Assembly: GCA_028023455.1 (NCBI GenBank) | Contig: JAQFVV010012499.1 | Span: 1,310,584 to 1,374,583, forward strand | Length of the DNA stretch: 64,000 nucleotides | Direction: 5' to 3' | Source: Epiperipatus broadwayi | Lineage: Eukaryota > Onychophora > Udeonychophora > Euonychophora > Peripatidae | Shown: positions 22,950-34,414 of the stretch, one piece after another | Position numbering within the stretch: position 1 is the first letter of the stretch | Layout: every line of letters starts with the position of its first letter | Notes under the pieces: generated by a model | Told to the model about the DNA's origin: nothing | The model's database searches: none | What the model saw: only the letters and a program-made list of their open reading frames with translations | Program-made: the position numbers and the translations under genes

Positions 22950-23190
22950 AATCATTCCCCAACAATCCCCACAGATATCAAATAATGAGCGGAGGGAGGG
23001 GAGTTGGTGTTGTGTGTTTGTAGGAAAGTAAGGGGAAACCCCGAGCAGTTGGAAATTTTTGATAGTGGGGGGGGGTCGGGGTTGGGGGTTGGGTGTGTTT
23101 TTGAATTTTGGAAATTTTTACTTGGGGGGGTGGGTGAGTTGGATGACTGTGTGTGATTAAGCGGGGGATTTTTCCGGCACAATTTACCCA
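22950..23190. repeat. G-rich low-complexity block
   Basis: The plus strand has many G runs (ten Gs near 23066, seven near 23125) mixed with T, in sharp contrast with the rest of the window. G-quadruplex formation is plausible. Together with the preceding pyrimidine block, the homopolymer-rich texture also fits sequencing or assembly error. Confidence 0.8.
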
Positions 23191-23194
23191 ATGA

Positions 23195-24550
23195 TTATAG
23201 CTAGGCCAATTAAAATGGCTATAGTTTAGTTACCTAGAAGAAATACTGACCTGGTTGGGAAACTCCACAGAATACAAAGCTCAGATAAACATATAAAAAA
23301 ACTTATAAATATTAGTCTATATCATGTCTCTGTTTTAAAAGAAATGTGTCGAGTTAGTAAATGTTATTCACTTGCAATTTCACATCAAATAATTATACAG
23401 ACAAATATAAAAACTGCAAGTTATTTAACTCTTTTCAAACACATTATACGTTTTTTCAGTTTAACTTGACTTTAATCAGATAATTATTCCAAAGAATCCA
23501 GATTGTATTAGATTAAATGACTGCCCCATTGCCCTCCATATGCCATACAAGCTACTGTAATTCCTAAAAGAAGTTAGAAATATGGAAATCTAGTTTTTTG
23601 ACTGAAATATCAAATAATACGGATTAAAAATAATCCTGAAACTTTCAAAATCCTTATAAAAGTGAACGTATTCAAAACAGAATAGATAGCTTTTAATGAT
23701 AACAAGAGAAGAAAATATATATATATTGAATTTATTTATTTAATTTATTTTAAGTGCATAATGCATTTTTTTTAATCACAAAAAATTTACAATAAAAGAT
23801 TAATGCTTTTTTTTCTTCAGGTTAATTAAATAAAACTTTATTAAAAGTGATTATATTAACTAACAATTTCCTGGGAAATTTTCAACTAAGACAAAATGTT
23901 TTTTTTTTTAATTAGTAAATATTTAAAAAGTATTTTTGCAGTTAAATAAATTAAGGGAGACAGACCTCCACTATATATATATATATATTCAGTCTTTATG
24001 AAAGCAACAAGCAATAGCTAAGCATTAAAATAATTGCTATAATTTGTCATGTCTTATCATTCTCTTAATACAGTTAATTTTAGCATATAACTATTTAGTT
24101 ATGACATAAATTCCTATAGTAAATCTATGCATTACAAAAGTTAATTTCTGTGAGAGAAATTAACAATTGATCTTCATTGCTATATCACACTCCGTTTTAT
24201 ATTAGATACATGCCTTTCCCTCTATCTCTAATCGCACATGCAGTTTATATATTTGTTGTTGGCCATACACCACGTGGTGCATTAGGAGAGTACAAAGAAA
24301 GAGGCAAGTATATTATTAGTGTGTAATTGTATTGAACATTGTATAGAAACAGACATTATGGTGTGGGTGCATTTTGATCTAATTATCGTATTTTACATAT
24401 AAAGAATTTTAAACATTAAGTTTTATAAAGAGATTTTGCTCAATATTAAAAAAAACAAAACTTTTTTTTAAACTTGACCAGTGGTAAAAAAAACAACAAA
24501 AATTATTGGAATCAAGTAGCATAGAACTTCAAAGTTGATGCATAAAACAA
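23195..24550. other. AT-rich non-coding, nothing recognised
   Basis: Contains one perfect 12-bp palindrome, CACCACGTGGTG, at about 24270-24281, and a TA run at 23978-23989. No gene signal. Confidence 0.45.
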
Positions 24551-24554
24551 GGTA

Positions 24555-25200
24555 TGATCAGTAATGGCAATAACATGGTTTATGTTTTATGTTCAGGAAC
24601 AGTACTATGCAGATGGCATTATGAAACAAACCATAAATCTCTTTTTGTTGAATGTAATGAAGAATAAAAGGATTTTATTGCATTGCCATAAAAAATAGAA
24701 ATACTCAGTCAATACTCATAATATAATTGCTTTCTAGTTCTACTGCTCAAACACATTTGCCAAACATGGGAAATCTGTTGGCAATCGTGATTATCTAAAA
24801 AAACCATGGTTAAAGAATGCATGATTTAATTTTGAAGATTTTGAAAACAAAAAAAAAAAACTATTCAAAGATTAAAAGATATTCCTTTGATTAGAAATAT
24901 AGTACAATATGGAATCTTGGAAATAGTTGAAATATATGCTACCAACAAAAAGTAAAGGTAAAATTGCCTAGTTTCATTTGTTTTTGCCTTGATGTAATTA
25001 CTGGCATAATTGGAACAACTTATTTAGCTATTATAAATTGTTATTGTGTTGAAAACAATATCAAAGAAGAATTAATGAGTTTATCATTATTACCACCAAC
25101 AACGAAGAAAATATATTTGCAACCCAATTGCTGAAAGAAAAAGATCTTATGAAAATTAATGAGCTTGCAATATGATCTGACAGGTAAAATGGTTTTATCA
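24555..25200 (+). pseudogene. hAT transposase fossil, GTF2IRD2/ZBED-like type
   Basis: Conceptual translation in shifting frames gives, in order, a BED-like zinc-finger tail with LCRWHYETNH (about 24600-24640), a FAKHGKSV segment followed by DYLKKPWLKNA (about 24750-24820), an IQRLKDIPLIRN block (24865-24900) and CVENNIKEELMSLSLLPPTT (25042-25100). This order is that of hAT-derived GTF2IRD2-like proteins, where the zinc finger precedes an AKxGKPF segment, an ISxRT-type repeat and the RYC-ELxEEL catalytic-core start. Many stops and frameshifts break it. The catalytic DDE residues cannot be located. It is a dead domesticable-type transposase, not a host gene. The protein would have bound element ends in the nucleus. 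Confidence 0.6.
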
Positions 25201-25660
25201 ATTCATTTACTAAAGAAAGATATTGTATATTTTGTAATAAATTTAGTTAATTTTATATCTGACATACTTTAAATAAACAAAAATTCTTGGAATTGTAAAA
25301 TGAGATAAAGTCACCATATAATCAGCGGCATAACAACTTAGTCACAAAGAAAGACAATGGATGTGGGTCCACATGGTCCAGAGGATTATAAACTGAAAAA
25401 CTATAGCAAGACAATTAAAATATATTGACAGAAAAACAATTATTAAGTATAATTCATAAATTGTCATTGATTTATGATATAAGAAATTGTAAAATTATTT
25501 GAAAAATCCAAAGTATCCTTCACAACACATACAAGGTGCCTATCACTCATTGTATAAAAACTAATTTATTTGACTCTTCTTATGACAGTTACATTACGAC
25601 CCTATACTTTCTAAACATTCTTCCATATACTGTGAATTGATAGCATTATGCATATGTCAT
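25201..25660 (+). pseudogene. Possible decayed C-terminal half of the hAT fossil
   Basis: It follows the recognised part directly and keeps short coding-like phrases (around 25300-25430 and 25560-25640), but nothing strong enough to name. Boundary uncertain. Confidence 0.3.
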
Positions 25661-26160
25661 ATTACTTTTTAACAAAGACATATAGTTAATAATTTGAAGA
25701 AATTTTAATGACCAAAAGTAGATAGGTACACATAAAAATAACATTTTAGTTTTCAGTCATTTTTCATTAAAAAAAAGAATATTCAAAATCGCAGCATGAT
25801 CCTAAAAACATTGATTCTTTGGTTTTAATATTTTTTGTTGCAATTATTTGAAATCAACTGTGATTATTCATTTTTTTCAAAATTACTGATAAAATTATTA
25901 ATTTTTTGGAACTTGCTTGAATAAGTTATTTTATAAATAAATTACCTAAAAAACTTAGGTTTAATAGTGTTCAGTAAAAAATAATATAATGTTAAGGACT
26001 ATTAATTTAACTTTAAAATACAATTTATAGAAAGAAGTAAATTAAATTAAGGATTATTAGTTAACATAAAAAATTTTGATAATAAATAAAGGAATATGGA
26101 TGTTTAAAAAAAAAGATAAATGGGGTTCAAAAAAGAAAACATAAAAAAAAAGAAAAAATA
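25661..26160. other. AT-rich spacer between two hAT fossils
   Basis: Only A-rich and T-rich sequence is seen. No terminal inverted repeats were identified for either fossil. Confidence 0.45.
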
Positions 26161-27338
26161 AACATTACAAGAAATGGCAAAACTTGATAATTCTGTAATA
26201 AAAACCAAAAATAATCAAAGTGAAACTGTTCAAGAAAATTGTGAAATCATGGAACATGAAAACACTAACAGAACAAAATGTATGTGAAATTTTAGAACAA
26301 CCCAACAATCAAAATATCATTGAAAAGCATGCAAATGAAACAGATTTCAGACAACAGAGAGATGAGAATAGTGATGAAACACTGCATTTTGAAAACTCTG
26401 ATGTATGTGATTCAGGAAAATATGTTAACCAACATATCTTTGATGAAATGAAATGATTTACAATAAGTCTCCTACCACATAGGCCCAATGAGCCATTTCT
26501 GCAAGATTGGAAACAACAAAATAGAAGTTTTAGTGAGACATTATTATTCCATTTCAAAATATAGTCCAGTCCACATTTATGTCTATGCTAGTCAAGTATT
26601 TTAGATTCTGCATATTGTTAACTGTATGGCTTTTTTCAAAAAATATGAGCCAGTGATGTTGTGGAATAGGAGAATGGAAAAAAATAACTATTAGTATAAA
26701 AAGACATAGTGCTTCTTAACATCATGTTGAAGGGTATGTTGTGTATGAAGTGTGAAAAAAAAATCTAACCATTGATAAAAGCACTGAAGAACAAATTTGA
26801 TATAATGCGTCATTTTGGAAAATGGTTTAGAATGCTTATTTCATATAACATTAATGATAACTGAAAATTCTTTAGCATTTCATGGTCATTGATAAAGGTC
26901 AATTTTATCATTATAATAAAAACTTTTTATCACAAGTACAATTTCTTGCTAACTCTGATAATATTTTAAGACAAGTATTTAGATATGCCAGCTGGTTCAA
27001 CAAAACATTTGAGTCCAAAAATAGAGGAATTAATAGACTGTCTAGGAAAAAAGTTATTAAAACAATTGATTGAGATGATAAACTCATCATCATTCTATGT
27101 CTTGATGCTGATACTACACAAGAACTTAGCAAAACAAATCAACTTAGCATAGGAAGTATGTAATTCAGGATGAAAATCAGCAATTGACCAATATCAAAAT
27201 TCTGGAGACATTTTGAGAATTTTATGAATTAAAAGATCATTCAGCAGAAGGAATGACTAATCAAGTCATGGAATTACTGAATAATATAAATATTCTGATT
27301 CAAAGATGCCATGGATAGTGCTATGATGGTTTAGTGTA

Positions 27339-27674
27339 ATGAATGGTGTTTATAGTGGAATACAAACAAGGAGTAAAAATATTCACTTCAATGCAGAATA
27401 TGTATATTGTGCCAATCATAATTTAAACTTAGTGATTAATGATGTATTGTCACTTTTTTCAATTATTCAAAATATATACACCATTTTTGGCAATAGCATA
27501 AAGAGATGGAACCTTCTTTTCAAATTCATTGCAGAATCAAAGATTTCTTTAATAAAACTTATATTACAATCTATAGTGTCTATAAAATTAAGTTTTAATG
27601 ACATCATAAAGGCATTGATCAAAATAAATTTGCAATTCACTAAAAAGAAGAAAGAGAATAAGTCCTTTGCATAA
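27339..27674 (+). pseudogene. Best-preserved block of the ZMYM1-like hAT fossil
   Basis: This 111-codon frame contains the family's CxxHxLNLxxxD pattern as CANHNLNLVIND (about 27408-27443), preceded by a VYSGIQTRSKN block. The frame closes in a lysine-rich run. It corresponds to the RNase-H-like core around the second catalytic region; only this part keeps a long frame. Confidence 0.75.
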
Positions 27675-28181
27675 AAAAGGCAATGTCACCATTTAACTTC
27701 ATGTTTATTTGTCTACTTTTATATAAAGTAATGACTGAAGTTATCTATGCTTCCAAAATGTTATAAAATGTGAATTTGTCTTAGACAAAGCTACATCCAT
27801 ACTAGATCATGCACATAAAACTTAAATAATATCAGAAACTCACATGAAAAAAATAAAAATAAAAGTTAAAGAACTAACAGAAAAATTGGGGCTAGATACC
27901 ATTTTTCAAGTTAAAAGACAAAAAAATACAAACAACACTTCAATGAATTGAGTGTCACTTTAATAATGAACAGTTATTTGAAGTTAATGTCTTTTATAAT
28001 GTAAAAGATAAAATAACCATGCAAATTAAAAAGCTTTTTTGTGGGAATGAAGACAGTTAAAGCATTAATTTAGTTTTTTAGAAGTTAAGAAAATTATCAA
28101 TGTGACAAACCCTGATGTGTTAGAAAATTGCTCAAATATTAGAAATAGGTACCCAGAACTATTTTTAGATTAGCTTGCCAG

Positions 28182-28346
28182 CAAGCCTCACTGATGAAAG
28201 CCAGAGCTAGAAACCAGTCTGAGGATAAGGATATTCTGAAAAACTTGTTAAGAGCTATTGTCATGCTCATTATATAACATATATAATACAAGCTTATTAA
28301 ATTAATTTCATGTGATATATGACTTAATTTCCTTGCAATTAATGTT
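28182..28346 (+). repeat. Family A ribozyme-bearing repeat inserted in the hAT fossil
   Basis: It begins at CCTCACTGATGA with the hammerhead core and continues with GAGGATAAGGATATTCTGAA, GTTAAGAGCTATTGTCATGC, CATTATATAACATATATAAT, TATTAAATTAA and CATGTGATATATGACTTAAT, ending at TTTCCTTGCAATTA. It matches the plus-oriented fragment at 3668-3800 in both left and right limits, so about 165 bp may be a defined truncated form that starts at the ribozyme. Confidence 0.8.
28186..28224 (+). ncRNA. Hammerhead ribozyme (type I-like, minimal), best copy
   Basis: All core elements are present in order. Stem I 5' strand is CCTCA (28186-28190), CTGATGA is 28191-28197, stem II AGC/GCT lies within 28198-28209, and GAAA is 28210-28213. 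Stem III is only A-T and C-G with a CA loop (28213-28218), the cleavage-site C is 28219, and the stem I 3' strand TGAGG (28220-28224) pairs perfectly with CCTCA. A very short stem III is known for Penelope-linked hammerheads. A weakness is an A-A opposition where stem II normally starts with G-C. Predicted cleavage would follow 28219. Confidence 0.65.
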
Positions 28347-29429
28347 AGCTATTGAATAGAAGCATCTAAAATGGACTTAAAATAACTATTTAGTAATTTT
28401 GTAAATGCAAAGGTTAGGAAGAGAGACTTTTAAAGTAAGTATCTTTATTAAATTACTTTATATGATATTTATAATATAAAATAAATAATTAAAAATGTGT
28501 GAATACATAACAAATCAAAATTCCAAATTTTAAAATGGGCCTTTTTTGAATTTCTGCCTTTGAGCCCAATCTTTCTATTAACATCACTGCATACAATGCT
28601 TTATTTATAAACAATCACTGTCTGATGGTTAAGACATGGAAAACTTCTTTAAAGACTTGTCAAGAAATTAAAGAAAATTAGGTTTATATAATGAGAACAT
28701 CATTAAACAATATAGTCAATTAATGAACATCAATGGCATTTCAAATTACTTTTTACTGATTATATTTCCACTTAAATGAATTAAATATTAAAAAACCAGA
28801 TAATAAATTAATAAGACAATCATTGTCATGATTGACTTATTCAAGCAACTTGAAGATAAATTAGAAAATTTTAATTGTAATATTATTTCAAATACCGAAA
28901 TAATTCACAAGAAACTAAATCAAGATAAATTGGCACCAGAGTTGGGTGATGATCAACACAAATTTGTCATGATTTATGGATTTCAGGCAATTTGCAGCTG
29001 GATATAAATAAATGTTAAAATCAATATATATTTATATCCAGATGCAACATTAACAGATAAGCTCAACTTGAATATTATTGAGTGGTTGAATTTGAATGAT
29101 ATAGAATTGCAATTGATTGATTTTCCATCTAATTCTATATAAAACTGAAATTTTCTGATTTGAGAAATGATATTGGAAATGATTGAATGAGATGTATTAT
29201 TGGATTAATAAAAAAAAATGCTGAAAAGAAAATATTAAATCAAATAATGTCATTTCTGGAAACTTTATATTTTTTCTACTTATGCATGTGAATCATTATT
29301 TGCAGAAATCACTTTTATAAAATGCAGACGTGGAATGACTGATGAGTCTCTAATATTGATATATGTATTATTAAAAGTGACAAAATATAATGCTGATATC
29401 AAGCAGTTAACATTTAACTTATGACTGCA

Positions 29430-30500
29430 AAAATCTCACTCAAAATTTTATAATTATGACAATTCATCTTGTAAATTATATGCTATTTTTAAAATTATCT
29501 CAGTAAAATTTTTAATAAATTAACTGTTCAATTATTTCCCCCCTCTTGATGAAACTGGTCAGCACATCAGTAATTCAGTAAAAATTATTTGTAAATTTTT
29601 GGCACATACTCTTAAAAATAGTAATCATTGTTATCATAAATGACCTCCCACAACCATCATTTAATAAAGTTTCTTTCTATAAAAATAAAATTACTTCCTA
29701 GAAAATTTCTTTCCATACTCCAAACTTTATAGTTTTCAAAAATGTTATAAATAAAATGTGTATTTTGAAATTATTTCTTATATTACTAGAATACACTATC
29801 AAAAATTAAAATCTTGATGCAATATTTCTAAAAATCTAATTTGCAAAAATATTAAATTTGAGTTAATATTTAGCAACCAGTTTACATATTAAGGTTTTAT
29901 TAACACACACACACACACAATCTAATTTATTGAATCATCTTAAAGAAATTCTTGGATATCTTTACATTTTAAAAATAGTGAAGTACCCACTCACTGAAAA
30001 AGACTAAATGGTAAGATAAGTTGGCTATTATATAAAAGTCTTAAAACGAAAGTCTGACTTGCTTAGAAAATTCTGAGATATCTTAAGCTCATTTAACTTC
30101 ACTGGAGATTTGAATCTTGAATTATAAACATGTCAGGCAAGTGTAATATAGCCAAATCACTCAAGGAAAATAAAAAAAAAACTGAACCACTTTTATGTTA
30201 AAGTCATCTATATTTTTAAAATTTAATAATTATTTAAAAATTGTTTGTGCATTTAAATCATTTAAAAGTGATTATATATATATATATATATATATCATTA
30301 CATGACATACATAATTTAGAAATGTTTTAAACAAATAATTACAGCATCAAAATTAAATGGTGTCAATAAAATTTTGTTTTGAATATTACCAAAATAACAG
30401 AGGTTTAATGTAGATTAACATTTTTTTTCAAAATTGCTTCATTAATTGCCAAGGATGAGTCACTATCGTCTTAATATTACTAATGATTACAAACAAACTA
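29430..30500. other. AT-rich non-coding with short microsatellites
   Basis: An AC run at 29902-29919 and an AT run at 30274-30295. Nothing else recognised. Confidence 0.5.
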
Positions 30501-30507
30501 TATATAT

Positions 30508-30761
30508 AAATTATAACTTTTTGGGCTGTACCATGTATTATTTTCCATTAAACACCGATATTTCGACAGACTAGCATCTGCCATTATCAGGGTTAACTTT
30601 TGAAAGAAAAATCGTTAGATCTCAAACATTAATGTCACTGTGTGCAAGATCTAATGATTTTTCTTTCAAAAGTTAACCTTGGTAATGGCGGATGCTAGTC
30701 CATCAAAATGTCAGTGTTTAATGAAAAATAATACATGGCATACCCCAAAAAGTTATAATTT
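30508..30761. repeat. Long hairpin (foldback) repeat, arms about 115 bp
   Basis: Arms 30508-30622 and 30647-30761 are reverse complements with a few mismatches. On the minus strand of the left arm the order is CCTGATAATGGCAGATGC, TAGTCTGTC, GAAATATCGGTG, a pattern close to hammerhead-derived ends of Penelope-like elements (CTGATRA, hairpin, CGAAA, TC). It has no coding content. A TG microsatellite follows at 30795-30818. Confidence 0.85.
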
Positions 30762-30819
30762 ATCTACATCATACAACCATGAAAACATTATATATATGTG
30801 TGTGTGTGTGTGTGTGTAG

Positions 30820-33800
30820 AAATGAGATTTGTTGATTCCACTTTGAAGCCTAAAATATGCTAAATAGGGCAAATTTCTAATATCCACCACATATGACTTT
30901 GTCATTGCAACTGTTATTACTATATGATTATTCACATATTAATATGGTTGACTGCTCACTAAAATGCACCTACGAGCATGGTATATTTATTGGCTTTTTG
31001 CCTCTCAATTTAGTATAATGAAATTCTACAATCTTTTTCTTATTTGCCTGACACTTTTAACTGAACTATTAGTTGATTTTTCTTAAAAAGAGAATGATCA
31101 TGTGTGTAAACAAACTTTTTACAAATAAATATCTACAATCATGGCACACAAAATTAAATTATGTCCTTATTTCCAGAAAGAGATAAAGTCATTAGCTATG
31201 TAGTGGTTGGTGGCTGAAAACAAAGGTACAAATAATTGCATGATTGCAGACCCATGCTGTGAATTGATGATAATCTTTAATTCAGATACTTACAACTGAT
31301 CACATTTAAGTAAAGGGAGATTGTCTAATATAAATAAAGAATTTTGTAATAATACATGAAACATTATTGGATTTTGTGAAATTAGAACAAAAGATTAGAA
31401 GGCAATTAATTAAGAAAGTGGACATATACTTTATTACAAAAGCACAACTATTGAAATCACAAGAAAAGTGAGATTTCTTATAAATAAAACGTGGAAAAAA
31501 ACTATTGTGGCGATTGATGATATATCAGACAGAATGGTAAGATTAATTATTTAAATTAATGACTAATAATTTAGGTTTACTCCCCAATTAAGTCTCATTG
31601 AGGTTTTTATATAAATGTACAAAATACTTTTGAACAGACCAAACAATATTTTGAAATTATTATGAAAGACTTTAATATTAGAATAGTAAATGATTGAAAA
31701 ATAAAGTGCTGAAGATAAATTTGATTGTGATGTTAGAAATGAGTGGATAAGCACTTATGGAAAAAAAAAAACATATATTATAAATTCTTTTTTTTAAAAA
31801 AAAAGTCACTAGAATCGAACGGAAGCCTTTTTCAAATGAAAGTACAGAATAAATCGATTACACATTGACTAACAAAAAAATATGTATTAGAAGATTGCAA
31901 TGTTCTTAATATATTTTCAACACAGGAAGTTATAATTTACTACTATGTTGTAAGATGTGAATGAATGCAAAACTAGAGAGGTGAAAATTATTTAAAAACA
32001 GTATCAACAGTTGATATTCTTAACCTTCAGAAATAGTCCATTGAATCTAAATTAAAACTTGCAAATTGTTTTAAAATTTAAAGAGTTTTTTAAAATGATT
32101 GATGTTTTATTAAGAATTGCAAGAAAGATAGCTAATACAAAAATGAGCAATCCATTGGGGATTTTTCTACTGACAGAACATATGGGAAAAAAGAAAGAAG
32201 ATAGAAAATTTTAAAAAAAATTCCTTAAGAAAAATTGAATATCTAGAGGTTGGAAAATGTATTAAAATGAGTTGTAAGAAAATATAATTGTGAATGGCAA
32301 GGAAATTTGTAGAAGAGATTAACAGTCTATGATAAGAAAAAAGATGGGATACATATGACATCATGAAATGTGTGAAAAAGTTCCATAAAGAATTGTAGAT
32401 TATTAACAATAAATCAAAGTTATCCTCAGAGTTATTACAACTTCTGAATTGTCCAATATTTTAAATGAATAAGTGAGATGTAATAATATCTATAAAGAGG
32501 AAACAACTTCAGAAAATGAAAAAAATATAACTGATATCTTGAAAGAAGCAAGCAAAGAAATATAATAATTATCTACAAAATTATATACCAAATGTCTAAA
32601 TAATAAAATGTATCAGATAATTAAAAGAATGCAGTAGTAATATTGATATTTTAAAAAGGAAATAAAGAAGGCATTAGAAATTACAGACCTATCAATATTC
32701 AATATGTTCTACACAAAATCCCAAGATAATTAATTACAACTTGTCTACAGTAAATTTTGAATTTTAATCAATAACAACAACAACAAAGCTGTATTTAAAA
32801 ATGATTTTAACACAGAAGATCACATCCAATTATTATTAAGAGACATAAAAATAACTAATGGTTATGAAATAATATTATGTTTTGGATATGTAGATTATGA
32901 AAAGGCATTGGATTCTATGAACTGTGGTGATCAAATTATAAAAATAACTAATGGTTATAAAATGCTATTATGTTTCTGACTTGTAGATTATGAAAAGGCA
33001 TTGGTTTCTATAAACTGTGGTGATTAAAGCATTGTATCATCAGAATATAGACCCAGGATATTGTCATATTTTAAAAGAGTATACATCAAAATGAAATAAC
33101 AATGGTTAGATTACATGGTAATACTAAGAAAATAAACATTGAGAAGGGTATACAATAAAATGAGTCCATATCTCCAAAACTTTTAAAGAAGTTTTAACAT
33201 ATGTATTTTGAGAATTAAAATGGGAATGCTAATGGAATAAAAGAAAATAGAGATTATTTAATACATCTAGAGTTTACAGATGATGTGGTTAGTTATAATA
33301 ATCCTAAGCTTCAGGAAATAATGCAAGATATTATCAAATATGCTGAAAAAACTATAATGATATTCAATTGATTTTCTTAGAAGAAGAAAATAAAAATTGA
33401 TGGTCAATAAGTTACAATAAATTAACACCTACAAATAATTTAATCAAATTATTAATACATATAAAAACATACTGGATTAAAGTAATTATACATTTAATTT
33501 TGATAGGGTACTTTTGATAGAAATAATCCAATATTAAAATTTAATATGTCAGAAAGAAAGATTTTTAATGGATGTGTTCCAAAATCTCTTACTAATGCAC
33601 ACAATAAACAACAGAGAATTTCAGAACTGTATGTTCAGATTAATAAGAAAAGATCAACAAATGAAATATACAGATGAGAGAACAAACATATATCACTAAT
33701 ATTGCTGAAAAAATTAAAAGATAAAAAGAAGTTGTACTGCAGATATTCTGAAAGAAAATGATAACAAATAGACTGCTAAAGTCTAAACAAGATCCCAAAA

Positions 33801-33970
33801 GATTGAAAAAAACTTACGAGTAATTATCACATGTAAGATGGGTATATAGAATAAGGAAGTTTACTGGATACCATGAAAAAGAGCTAGAGATTGGGAAAGT
33901 GAAGAAAACTTGTACAAACCATCCTACAGTGATTTAAGGATAAAGGTATATAAAGTTATATCTTCATTCA
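30820..33970 (+). pseudogene. Old RTE-like LINE copy, full-length but decayed
   Basis: It aligns along nearly its whole length with the young LINE at 51.2-54.6 kb. The 5' untranslated part (30850-31020) shares AGGGCAAATTTCTAAT and TGTTATTACTAT-TGATTATTCA. Endonuclease traces lie at 31330-31800. RT traces include an AATTACAGACCTATCA stretch (equivalent to NYRPIS) at about 32675 and TTTGGATATGTAGATTATGA (catalytic FVDYEKA block) at 32881, duplicated with changes at 32973-33030. C-terminal traces continue to about 33960. There are dozens of stops and frameshifts. The product would have been an endonuclease-reverse transcriptase acting on its own RNA. The 3' GATGAT tail of the young copy is not seen here. 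Confidence 0.8.
32815..33030 (+). repeat. Local duplication inside the old LINE around the RT catalytic block
   Basis: AAAATAACTAATGGTTATGA at 32848 recurs at 32940, and the GTAGATTATGAAAAGGCATT block at about 32888 recurs at about 32984. The unit is about 95 bp, and both copies correspond to the same RT motif region. The duplication is not present in the young LINE. Confidence 0.8.
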
Positions 33971-34188
33971 AAATGCTCATAAAGTACGTCTAATACATAG
34001 CAACTGATTTAATCAAGTGAAACTAAAATAATTTATTTTTGGCTTCTATTTGTTTAATGACATTTCACAATTATGTTTTATTTTATTTAATATTTGGTCT
34101 GATTGCAAATTATAAGATGGCTTTTAAAATGGAAATGAAATGATAATTTTTGCTATATATATTATATTTTTTTTGCACATTTGAATTT

Positions 34189-34240
34189 GTAGCATTTTAA
34201 AACAAATTGTATTCGTAGCATTTTAAAACAAATTGTATTC
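34189..34240. repeat. Perfect 26-bp tandem duplication
   Basis: The unit GTAGCATTTTAAAACAAATT plus GTATTC occurs twice back to back (34189-34214 and 34215-34240). A TA/TG microsatellite follows to 34283. Confidence 0.95.
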
Positions 34241-34414
34241 TGCATTAAATTATATATATATGTGTGTGTGTGCGTGTGTGTGTGATCAATGAAATATTTG
34301 AATGCAGTTATCAGATTGAGAGTGAAGCTTACACTACATATATCTGCTGAGATTGTTTAGATGAAAATTCTTATTTTATATGAAGATTTTTTTGTAATTT
34401 TTCAATTTAACTAA

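Larger units (their letters stand above)
26165..29425 (+). pseudogene. hAT transposase fossil, ZMYM1-like type, interrupted by a ribozyme repeat
   Basis: An acidic N-terminal frame (26220-26456) leads into a PHRPNEPF-type segment (26470-26500), as in ZMYM-type proteins with a TTF zinc finger. The middle at 26910-27000 shows the FLSQVQFLANSDNILRQVF pattern; 27075-27135 gives CLDADTTQELSKTNQLS, equivalent to the segment carrying the first catalytic aspartate. The best stretch is 27330-27560: SGxxSGIQTRSK, then YCANHNLNLVINDV and IQNIYTIFGNSIKRWNLL, a hallmark of this family. The C-terminal hAT dimerisation region survives at 29285-29425 (ESLFAEITFIKCRRGMTDESL). Many stops occur, and a family A repeat is inserted at 28182-28346. 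Confidence 0.8.

Noticed and set aside
29325-29350. CTGATGA in ACTGATGAGTCTC
   Set aside because: It is part of the hAT C-terminal coding relic (MTDESL), with no stem II or GAAA.
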